64,000 nucleotides of DNA from Galbula dea (taxonomy: Eukaryota; Chordata; Aves; Piciformes; Galbulidae): the NCBI GenBank assembly GCA_013399015.1, contig VWZX01007386.1:558001-622000 (forward strand). The letters are read 5' to 3'. Every line of letters begins with the position of its first letter. Position 1 is the first letter of the stretch. A program made the position numbers and the translations under genes. Of the stretch, positions 24,036-33,960 are shown piece after piece. The notes beneath the pieces were generated by a model. That model was not told where the DNA came from, ran no database searches, and saw only the letters and a list, made by a program, of their open reading frames with translations.

Positions 24036-24267
24036 TTTTAACCATACTGGTCTCTTGATTAAGCTCTCTAGCTTGCAAGTCACCAAACTTCAGGCCTTTC
24101 TAGCACACTTATTTCTTCATTTGAGGTTGGCGTTCAATAGTACGTGCAGGTTTGCCTTTTTTAGGCAGCCTGTGGGTACTGCCCAAATGCACTGCATCTG
24201 TGTCTTCCCCCCCTCCCTTTTGCCCTCCCATCTGTGTGGAAAATGCTCCAGATCTCTTCTCTTCTAG

Positions 24268-24328
24268 ATGGAGTCAGGATACCCTCTTCTCAAGAAGTCT
24301 AGGAAGAGTGATTTTGCAGGAACTAGAG
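24268..24328 (+). CDS. Five-finger gene, coding exon 1
   Basis: The acceptor TCTCTTCTCTTCTAG precedes ATG directly. Twenty residues, starting MESGYPLLKKSRKSDF, end at AGA G followed by a GTGAGA donor. The leftover G completes a GGG codon with exon 2. The exact phase match supports it, but the peptide has no recognised domain, so it could be misassigned. Confidence 0.55.
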
Positions 24329-27300
24329 GTGAGATGTTGACTCCACTAATTAAATTGTTTGAAGTTGCACCGTGTGGTGCTGGGGACATATTCTCAGCTG
24401 GCTGCTCTGTCCTGGGTTGCTGGGATGGGATGGGATGGTAGGCTGGGGCAAGGTGGTCAGTGGTATTTTGTGGGGGTTTTTAGCTGCTCTTTTGAAGTAA
24501 GATGATACAGTTCTCTTGGAATGAAGGAAAGACAGCACATTTCTATTATCAGGCTTTTTCATATGTGAGAAAGGTCTGAGGGAGTTGTACAGCTGCAGCT
24601 GAAATATGTGACTGCCCAGCAGTAGCCATGGTGGGATTGGAGGGTTATTTGGTTCCCATTTCAGTGTTAGAGACTCGGGGTCCCTGCATGGGTTTCTGGG
24701 ACTTGTTAGCTGCTTAGCTCTAGAGTGAGAATGACTGCTTCTGTGAGAGGGAGTTTTCTTCATCCATCTAGGAGAAAGCTCGCTCTCTCAGGTGTAGTTC
24801 CATGATGTAAAAAGTGAGCCTTTCTCCCTCAGTAAGTGAGGTTTTTTGTTTATTGATGGTATTTAGATCCTGGCAATAGTGAGCATGTAAATAGAGTGTA
24901 TTTTGTCTCTTCAAGGGCATGTTACTGAAGAATTTTATTCTTTGGTGTCACAGAAGTAGGACTGAAATTGCACTGCAGAGTTTTACCTTGAATGTAGAAA
25001 ATCTGTTTTTTATTAGTGGCATCCTTGATGTGTTAAATGGAAGTATGTGTAGTGCAAGTAACTGAATATTTTAATGCTTGATCAGAGGTGTAAAAGAAAG
25101 AATTCAGTTTTTTTCAATAAATATTAACTAACAAAAATGAGAAATAAGCTAAATCTCCTTGTTGATTTTTGCCCAACAAAGGTTGTAGGGACTTTTTAAC
25201 TTTGTGTGTGTGTTGAACCATCCCCATGGAGATGCACAGCTTTCAAACAGAATTTTAATACTAATTCAGCAGGGTGGAAGGCTTTAGAGCAAAGTCTGCA
25301 GGAACAGAGAGCTAGAAGTAGATATTTGTGACAGGTAAGATTTTCCTTTTCCTGCCATATTTTTGGCAATCATTGCTGTTCCCTGAAGGGAGGAAGAACA
25401 AGGAAAAGTATAGAGGGAGAAGAGGTGAGATTCTTACCTCTCCTTTCCTGTGCCATTTTTTCTTTTCTTGTTGCAATCTTCTTCATTTTCCTTCCTGGGG
25501 AAGGGGAATCTGGTGCAAGTTGATGCTAGGCCTGAGAAATTCAGTTACTTTACAAGGAGCAGCTTATCTGTCTTAAGGAAGGAGGAGTGTCAGATTGTTC
25601 TCTTCCTCCATCAGGGGACTGCATTTTGAGTGACACTGAGGAAGAGAGAGACATCCCTGAAGACCTTAAGCAAGATGCACTGCCTCAGCTACCTGAAGCT
25701 GACAGGGAGGCAGCCTGCAATAAACCCACTCAAAAGAAAAGAAGATCCAAGAAATTGACCCTCATCACTGATGGCCAGAAATCACACACAGAAGAGAAAC
25801 CCTACAAGTGTACAGAATGTGGGATGTGCTTCAAGGGGCACACCAGCCTTCTGAACCACCTGCAAACCCACACCAGAGAAAAAAAATTTGAGTGTGTAGC
25901 ATGTGGGAAGAGCTTTACAAGGAAGGCTAATCTGGTGCTGCACCAGAGAACTCATACAAAGGAAAGGCCCTATAAGTGCAAGGAATATAAGAAAACCTTT
26001 AGCAGTACCTCAAACCTTACATCTCATGGCAAAAGCCATGTGAAAAAGAAAGCCTTTTCCTGCAGCACATGTGGGAAGAGCTTCAGTGGAAGAGCAGCTC
26101 TCTTCCAGCATCAGAGAGACCATGTGAATGAGAAGCCCTATAAGTGTGCAGAGTGTGGAACTAGCTTCTGTCTGTACTCAAATTTCACCAAACATCAATG
26201 GATTCATTTGAGAGAGGAGCCCAGTGAACATACAGCAGGTAACTGAATTAAAAGGTTTGTTTAGGCTTGAGGAGATTGAGGGGAGACCTCATAGTGGTCT
26301 TCAGCATCCTCACAAGGGGTAGCAGAGGGGCAGGGACTGATCTTCTCACTCTAGAGGACAGTGATAGGAGGAGGTGAAATGGCATGAAGTTGAGTCAGGG
26401 GAGGTTCAGGCTAGAGATTAGAAAAAAGTTTTTCACCCATGGGGTGGTTGGGCTCTGGAACAGCCTCCCCAGAAGGATAGTCTCAGCCCCAAGCCTGGCA
26501 GAGTTCAAGAAGTGTTTGGACAATGCTGTCAGGCACATGGTGTGATTCTTGGGGTGTCCTGCATGGGTCAAGGAGCTGGACTCGATGGTCCTAGTGGCTC
26601 CCTTCCAGCTTGGTAGATACTGTGGTACTATTAAAATCTGTTGAGTTTTATTTTGAGCTGTATGGACTCAGCAGGGGTTGTACCAGATACTGTGGTCTCC
26701 ATTTGTTCCTAAACACTTCTCCCTCTGTGCTGTGGATATGAGTAGGTGGGTTTTTTTGTTTGATTCTTTTCTCTTACTATATAATATGTTTAACTCTGTC
26801 ATTTGAAGAAATGCCTTGAAAATGCCAAAGCTGAAATCCAGACTTTGCCATAAGGGCTGCCTGGGACCTTTAGGCTCTCCAAAGTTCTCAAATCCCACTA
26901 ATTCCTGATCCATAGTGTTACCTGGGAGAACCTATCATCTTAACAAGGGAAATAATAGTGAAGTTATAACGAAATGGCAAACCTGAATTCCTAAGGTAGG
27001 GCTTGAGACCACTCAGTCCCTAGATACAGAGAGGTGGCTTAGTAGCTCTGCTGATGAGCCCTAAGGATTGGACTTTGCACTCCTAATGTTTTGCTGATGT
27101 GTGGGAGGTTTTTTGCCTTTTTTTGTTGTTTTGTGTTGTGGGTTTGGTTTTTGGTTTGGTTTTATTTTTTACCTTGAGAACTTTAATAGTTTTTCTAGCT
27201 GTAAGAGTTTAGAATTCGTAAGAAAAAGAATAGAGTCTCATTTTTACCTTGGCAGTTGGCCAGTAAATATCAGCTCATAATCAGGTAACAATTAGTACAG

Positions 27301-28335
27301 CCTATACTATACCTGCTTCAAAAGAAGGTGTGCAAACTTATTCTGGAGTGACCGTTAACTACTGAATCCTTGTAACTGAAGCTCCATAATGAAATTTGCT
27401 TTTATGATCAAACATGCCACATTGGTCTTGCTGTGCATGGATTAGGAATGAAAGTTGATTCCTGTATCTAATATGACTTCAAAGAAAATCTTCACATATT
27501 TATAACTTCATTATATTTTCACTATATCTCAGCTGTCCTGTTCCTTGACAGCTCCTTTGCTTCCTACCCAACACCTCACCCTCTACCCCATCCAAAAGAT
27601 GGAGAAAACAATAGGAAGGTATCTTGACTGTGATAAAACCCCAAGTCTGTAATGTTTCTGGGGACTATAGCTGCCTAGTCTTTGTTCTGGTTTGGCTTAG
27701 TTTGGGCCAACATGGGACTGAAGTGAAGTTTTAAGTTTAAATTGTGAGTGAGAGGAAGGGGTTGTTACTGAGCTGCTTTTTCCTTGTGTGAAAGCTTATT
27801 TAAAATGCTGAGCTGACAGTTGAGGGTAAAATGGGCTCTTGACTTCCACTGTCTTCCTTTTAGATGCAGAACTTTCTGAACTGACATCTTTGGATGACAA
27901 AGAAGATCAAATGTGTGGTGCAGAGAGCCGTGAGATGGATCACTTCAGTCTTGTTTTTGAAGAATGTAAGTATAAAAAGGCTTTGAAACAGCCATGCAGA
28001 GTGTTTCCACATAGCAAGCATTAACATTCTCTGCTCTTTGTCCAGTGAAGAAAATGAGGGAAAATGTGGATGTGCTGCTTCTGAATCAGCAAAGTCAGCT
28101 GCAGGTCCTGCAAGAAATTCAGAAACAACTGAATATACTCCTCCCAGGCAATGACCTCATTAATTCAAACATTTATGGCTTAGGAGTTCTGCTACTAAGG
28201 CAGGCAGCTGCAGGAGCACCTCTTTCTTTGCCCCTTCTTAATCCCAGCAGTTTCCCCCGTGAAAATGCCAGTCTCTTATCCCAGTTACCTGCTCTTGGAA
28301 TTCTGCCTACCACTCATCTCCCAGTCTCTCAGTAA
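24268..28335 (+). CDS. C2H2 zinc-finger protein, five degenerate fingers and C-terminal putative coiled coil (four-exon model)
   Basis: Predicted 358-residue nuclear protein. The model joins 24268-24328, 25615-26238, 27864-27965 and 28046-28335. All introns are GT-AG and all junctions are phase 1, so the frame is continuous. Order: basic N-terminus (1-20), acidic segment rich in D and E (about 27-41), KKRRSKK nuclear signal (61-67), five C2H2 fingers (84-218), a linker rich in acidic and polar residues (229-262), a leucine-rich heptad-like region (about 264-296) and a hydrophobic, proline-containing tail. Finger 3 has Tyr in place of its second Cys. None of the inter-finger linkers is a perfect TGEKP. 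No KRAB, SCAN or BTB domain is seen. I do not recognise the orthologue. The finger exon is certain. The first exon and the joining of the last two rest on splice and phase agreement. An extra in-phase exon between 24329 and 25614 cannot be excluded. Confidence 0.75.
25615..26238 (+). CDS. Five-finger gene, exon 2 (all zinc fingers)
   Basis: The pyrimidine-rich acceptor TTCTCTTCCTCCATCAG opens the exon. A GCAG then GTAACT donor closes it. Fingers occupy residues 84-106, 112-134, 140-162, 168-190 and 196-218. The linkers are TREKK, TKERP, VKKKA and VNEKP. Helix positions -1/2/3/6 are G/T/S/N, R/A/N/L, S/S/N/S, G/A/A/Q and L/S/N/K. If the donor is not used, translation adds only Gly-Asn before a stop, giving a short isoform. 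Confidence 0.92.
26255..26635 (+). mobile_element. CR1 LINE 3' fragment in intron 2 of the five-finger gene
   Basis: It begins about 17 bases after the exon 2 donor. CR1 landmarks in order are GGCTTGAGGAGATTGAGGGG, AGACCTCATAGTGGTCTTCA, GAGATTAGAAAAAAGTTTTT, GGGCTCTGGAACAGCCTCCC, GGAGCTGGACTCGATGGTCC and a degenerate CTGTGGTACTATT terminus. It is plus-oriented, in the same direction as the host gene. Confidence 0.9.
26636..27863 (+). other. Rest of intron 2 of the five-finger gene
   Basis: AT-rich intronic sequence with a G/T-rich run at about 27105-27170 and a pyrimidine tract (TTCCTTTTAG) at the 3' end. No further exon is seen. Confidence 0.55.
27864..27965 (+). CDS. Five-finger gene, exon 3 (acidic linker)
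   Basis: The acceptor CTTCCTTTTAG and the near-perfect donor GAAT then GTAAGT bound 102 bases. They encode DAELSELTSLDDKEDQMCGA and a further 14 residues rich in D and E. Phase 1 on both sides matches exons 2 and 4. No domain is recognised; an acidic spacer or activation-type segment is possible. Confidence 0.75.
28046..28335 (+). CDS. Five-finger gene, exon 4 (putative coiled coil and C-terminus)
   Basis: The acceptor CTGCTCTTTGTCCAG opens the exon only 80 bases after exon 3, and it runs to TAA at 28333-28335. Residues 264-296 carry regularly spaced Leu, Val and Ile with Gln-rich spacers (LLLNQQSQLQVLQEIQKQL), which suggests a dimerising helix. The remainder is hydrophobic, with AAAGAPLSLPLLNP, and ends in HLPVSQ. 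Confidence 0.78.
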
Positions 28336-28384
28336 CCTGCAACTTCAGCTTGATCATCTCTGTGCACTCAGTGTAGCCAATGAA

Positions 28385-28390
28385 AATAAA
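28385..28390 (+). terminator. Candidate polyadenylation signal of the five-finger gene
   Basis: An AATAAA hexamer lies 50 bases after the stop codon, followed by U/G-rich sequence (GTTTTGTACTGTTTTC). It would give a very short 3' UTR. Other signals further on are possible. Confidence 0.5.
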
Positions 28391-31300
28391 CCTGCTGACT
28401 GTTTTGTACTGTTTTCTCACTCAGATGTGATCTGTGTTGTGATGTTGAAGTTGTGTACCTGTGCAGATGCTGACCATACACTCAGACTTGGAAAGACACA
28501 TGCCTTGGATGCCTCAGCAAACACCAGCTGATCAAATCTTCTGCCCATTCATTTGTTGCACCATGCATTTTGGCCAGTAATGTGTTTTGTCAAGGCAGCT
28601 CAAGAGATCTTGATCACTGAGGTGTAGTTCAGTGCTACATCCAGATAAAGGATAATGCATAAAACTTCAGCATATTTCTCTGGCTGGTGTCTTTAAATTG
28701 TACTTGGGCAGTTGGACCTCTCCTAATGAGCTGAAGCTAGAGATAAAATCAGGGATGCTTTAAGCAACTCCTGTTAACTCTTGATTTATAATAGAGGTAA
28801 GCAACATGCTTCTGTAGAGGTGTCTGATTTAACTATACTTCAATTATGAGCATCTGCTTGCAAAAGCTTCCTTCCTTCAGGAAGGCTTTACATTAAGTGA
28901 CCTTAGTTGATTCTTGGGCCAGCATCAGTACTAAAGGTACAAAAATATTTTCTGGTTTTGGTTTAAAATAAACAACTTTGCCTCCTCCAAAAAAACCCCA
29001 ACCCAACCTACCAAAAAAAACCAAACCNCTAGTACTTCACAAGGAAAATCCAAATAGGTTTATAGGACACTCTGTTCTTTTGTTCAAAGTTGAATTCCCT
29101 GGAGTCTGTTTTTAGATTCTCTGTCATATCCTGTTTGGATTACTACATGTTGTTGACTGTTATGCCTTAGTTTATTGGGGTAGGACTGGGATAAATCACT
29201 ATGGTTTGGGGAAGGAGTAGCTCAGGTTTTGTTGGTGGCAGTGCAGTGATGTCAGTTTCTGGTTGAAAGCTAAAACTCTGTGGGGTCAGGTGTGACTGTG
29301 TGTGAGAATACAGACTCTGAAAATCACACACTGCTTCTTCCTGTGTAGGATTTTGTATTAGTCTTAACTCAGTAGGCTGTTTCTTTAAGCCAAACTGGGA
29401 GGCATTAAAGGACATTCCTTCAATGTGAATATGTAACAGAATGTTTGGAGTTTGTTTTCCACCAGTTCATCATCTCAGTCATGTGGCTCTACACTTAGAG
29501 AGCTCCAGTAAGAGTTGCAGATATTCTAAGGAAACAGTGGGGAGCTGTTCATAATTTCTTGGAAGTTTAATTTCATTTTGCTTAGAAGCAGAAGCTGCTC
29601 TTGGAAGCAATGGTTGAAGTTTGTATTTGAAAAAATGTTAAATATTAAAACATTGCATTCTTGTTAGAAATGAGTCTTTACTGAGCTTTTGTCCTGTAGA
29701 ATAAAGTGCACCAGTGCACCTGCCTGCTTTTCCCTCCAGTGTGTAGATCAAAGTGCCATTATCACAGCATAGAGGCATCTCAAGTGGGTTAATGTACTGC
29801 CTTGTCCCCCTCTTAGGAGGCAATTAGTTCCCAAATCCTATCTGGAAGGTAGTGAAGGATACATGCATCTTTGATCATGGACATGGGCTTCCTTTCTAAT
29901 CTGTCTCTGTGTTTTGGGCACAATTTTGTATCAGCACAGCTGAAGTGGTACAGGTGCCTGGAGGGGGAAATTCTGTACTAATGCTGTGTTTGAGCTGTCA
30001 GATGTCCTACAACTGGTATTCAGTTGCTGAACAAGTTCCTTAGATCTTGGTTGCTCTTTCTGAGAACTAGTCTTGTAAGGCTTGGTTGTCAGGCTGTTGT
30101 GTATGACACAGTTGAAATCAGTGGCAGAAGATGTTCATTTTTTGCTAGTAGCATTCACACAGGATGCCAAATGGTATAAAATACACTCCCATTTTCCCAC
30201 TTCAGTGCTGTCATTCAAAGAATTACATATGCATAGCTGTGGCCAAGCTCCTGCTTATTGAGGAAGTGGTTACAGGTTTTGGTTTTGCCCTGTTTTGGGA
30301 AATATTCAGTCCCATATTTGTTCATTACTCTGATTTACCATTAGTTTACTTGATCCCTCTCTTCCACTTCTCATCAGTTCCAAACCCACCTCCTGTGTCA
30401 TCTGCTTGTTGTTGTGTTTGCCTTGTAGTATTTGGTCTGCAAGGTTCCCAGAAGGTTTATAAACAACAGCTTCAAACAAATAATTGTTGACTGTAATAAC
30501 ATAATCTGATAAGTTTAGGGGACTGTTTTCTTCATGTGAAATTACTCCTATTGTTATTTCTCCTGTTTATATACTGTTATGAATCCAGGATTTAAACATT
30601 AAAGTAATGAGAAGTGCAAGAGGAAAATGGGTTCATTTACAGCAGGTTCTTGGAACCAGGCACAACTGAAATAAGCAGGAACAAATGAATCAATAATCCA
30701 ATAGCAAGGTAGTATCATCCTGAAAGCAAGTAGATTTTTCTTCCAAAGAGCAATTAGCATTTTAGCAGCTGAAATTAGAAGAGAAGCAGAACTGAAGGAA
30801 ATCTGGATAGTCATTGGCAATCTAGAGCCTAAAACAAGCAGAGTAAATATCATCCCTGCTAATAATCTTTCATCTGCAACACATTCCTTTTGCTTGTGTG
30901 TGGTTGGGGGTGTTTTGGTTTTGAGAGGTCTTGGATGTTTGGGGTTTTTTGTTTGATCTTTTTGGTGTGGTTTTTGGTTGTATTTTGGTTGTGTGGTTTG
31001 GTGGGGTTTTTGGTTTTCTTTGGGCTTTTTTTGTCGTCTTTTTCTGTCCCTAGGAATATGTGGACCTTGAGAGTTTTAAGTAGGTCAAATAAAAATCTTA
31101 ATTATTTCTCCCAGTCAAGTTTCATTTCAGTTCTTTCTTCTCTGAAGCCCAGCTGATCTTTGAAGCTCAGCTCAGCTGTTTATCAGCATCTATTGACTAA
31201 ACAAAACCAAAACCAACACAAAACTAGAAAGAAAACCAGCCTTGCTGTATAGGTCTCAGCTAAAGTAGGAAATGAGCATAACTCAACATGAGAATTTACG

Positions 31301-33839
31301 GGTTAGGGAATCGGGGGTTTTTTTAAGTGAACTCTAAGTAATTTGCCTTTACCCATTCACTTTAATTCTTGCATGGATTCAATGCACTTATACTCTCACA
31401 CACATGTGAAATCACAAACACCAAGATATATCTGTGGAAGCATGGCCTGGCCCCAGACACATGCCTGCAGCGTGGAGGCACAGGGATGGTGGGTATCAAG
31501 TTCTCATCATGTATCTTGGGTTCTCCTTGAGCAGAGGTGAGGACTGCTCTTTTGACTTGGTTTTTGTGCCCTGTGGCAGTAGATGTTGACTGGGATTTTT
31601 TCTCTCAGTATCTTGTCTCACTTCTCATAAGTTATAGGCAAAATTCTTGAATTTCACAGTTCTTCTGTTTCTTTATGTGGACATCTGATAGACCCAGTCC
31701 TGTTCTCCATTTTCTTGTTAGCTTATCTGTGGATAAATGTGTTCCTCTTCATTTTGCTGTCATTTGCAAGAAAGGACACAGGTGGCACTGTCAAAACACA
31801 CCAAATGTAAAAGAGAAGGTGTTTTAAGCACCTAAAATGAAACAAAAGCACACTGTTTCTAAAGTTTGGGGTTTTTTTTCCTACAAGTGGCATCATGACT
31901 TGTTACAATGCTTTTTTTTTTTTTCTTCCATGACATGATGGAAGTATTGGCAGGTAGCCTCAGGAGTGATGGAGTGGTGTCAGCACAGAGGCTTACATCT
32001 TCTGCTAAAAGGAATGACAGGTTTTGATGCAGTGATAAGATGTGCACACTCTTATCTGATTATCTACATTATGTTGATCTTCTCTGTGAACCTGACTGCT
32101 TGCAACAAGTTCTTTCCTGCAGCTGCTTCATAGGCAGTATGATGGTAACTAGACAAGAATGTCATCCTGTCAAAGCAGGTGGGTTTCTTTCTCAACACCA
32201 TTAAATATCTGGGTGCTGGAGGCAGGAGAATTGGGAGGATTCTGAAGATGTGTGAGACTTCTCCTTAAGGCATATATCTGTTAAAATCTTTCAGTTGAAG
32301 GACAAGATAAACATTCACTGTTGTCATTTCTCTGGTACCCAAGACGCTGAGAAAAGCCATGATGTCCTGGCATGTAGGAAGAGTCTTCTTAATGTCAGAC
32401 AATAACTACCATCATATTCAAGTCAATTTTCTGAGCAGTTGGGCTGTGCAGTCTAAGTTCAGCATCCTCAACTGTGGCCTTCTCAGTCAACTTTCTCAAT
32501 GCAGGCCAGTGTTCACAGCCTGGTCTGTTTTTCTTCCAAGGCTTTTCCCTGCTCTGAAGTGTTTGCCAGTTATAAACTAGACAGACCCCTTTCCACTTCC
32601 ATGGGGAAGTTGGAGGTCATTTGGATAAGCAGAGCAGAGCATGGAAGTGTTCCCACTCCCCTTCTCCACCTCCCATCATCATAAGTGTTGCTGGAGGAGG
32701 AGAAGATGCAAGTGTCCTGTCTGCTACACAGCAATGGCACAAGCCCAGCTGGGGAAAGCAGCTGCTTGTTCAGGACAGCTAAGAGCCATAGCATTTAGCA
32801 TCCATCTGGTGGAGGAAGCCAGTTACCAAGACCATCTTCAAGCCAAAACCTGCTGAAAACTCCAGACAGAAAACCTAGACCCTTTGTGAACCACTAGCAG
32901 CAGAAAGTGACCTCAGTAGACACATTGTCATGTATGTCAGGACAGAAGAGATTGCTGTGGAGAGTTAACCCTGCACACAGGTTGCTGTGGTCACAAGTGG
33001 GGCTGGGGCATAGATGGCTGAGGAGGAGACCTGGAAAGTCCTGCATTGCTGTTCTTCAGCTTCCATTCAAGTCTGATGTCTTGGCAGGTTAGTGTAGGGC
33101 TTGAAGTGGGTGATTTTTTTAGACATGCTGAAATTTAGACATGCAACTGCCAATCTGACATCCCTGCTAGCAAGTGCCTTCTCTGGAATATGGCTAAACT
33201 CTGTAGGAAATGCATGAAGCAGTTACTGGAAAGAATGACTTCAGTAATAGCACAGTCTCCTCTCCCTGAGGTGTCTGAACCACTGAACCAGGTTTTGAAC
33301 AATGCCCATTTTCTTCTTCCTTTCCTTCCTTGCTTTTCCTGTGAATCCCTGTTGGTGGCATAATGACACCACCTTTCTTTAAGAGGGAGATAACATAGAA
33401 GGATCCTGCAGTTGTGTCATGTAAAAAGCTACAAAAGGCTTAGGTTGCCAAAATTGGTGTGCTGAAGTAAATTCCACTGTTATCTAGGGATAAATGTGTA
33501 ATTAATTGGTTTTTTCCCTTTATAATTAGACATCTGTAGACATTTATGGAAATACATAACTGAATTGGAGAGAGGAAAAGTGCACTTCTGACAATGACAA
33601 AATGCCCATGCCACACCAGGTCTCAAGCCTGCTTCTCTGCAGTTGTGCCATTCAGCCAGAGCAAGGTTCATGTGTCTAGTCAGGGCTAGCCTGGCAGGAA
33701 AGGAAAAGTTTGGCTGTGCTGTCCTCTGTAAAAGGGGAAGAATAAAGGAGAGCAGGAGGAGTGTGGGGAAATGAGAGTGTTTGTCACAACCTAGGGGTTT
33801 AATTTATCATCTAAATGTTGGAGTACATTGTGTGCTTTT
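28391..33839. other. Non-coding interval with low-complexity tracts
   Basis: No exon is supportable. It contains an A/C-rich run with one ambiguous base at 29028 (about 28985-29030), a G/T-rich tract at 30894-31035 and an A/C-rich run near 31195-31230. Remaining frames are short and do not look like protein families. Confidence 0.5.
30894..31035 (+). repeat. G/T-rich low-complexity tract
   Basis: About 140 bases of alternating T runs and G runs (GGTTTT, GGGGTTTTTTG, TTTGGTGTGG), with few A or C. Same style as the tracts at 13.4 and 23.8 kb, but with no adjacent CR1 end that I can recognise. Confidence 0.8.
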
Positions 33840-33960
33840 TAACTTTGTAGATGACATCAGGCTGGCAGTGGGAGCTGAAATGTTAGAGGCTATGATTAGA
33901 GTTTGAAATGACCTTCATGGATTGGGAAGAATGCCCTGAAGACCTTGGAGCTAATTCTCT
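33840..33960 (+). mobile_element. Possible CR1 reverse-transcriptase 3'-coding fragment
   Basis: TTTGTAGATGACATCAGGCT and the following GGCAGTGGGAGCT translate to FVDDIRLAVGA, like the F-A-D-D-T-K-L segment of the CR1 polymerase. It is followed by a diverged GACCTTCATGGATTGGGAAG block. The copy is decayed and carries stop codons. Confidence 0.5.
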
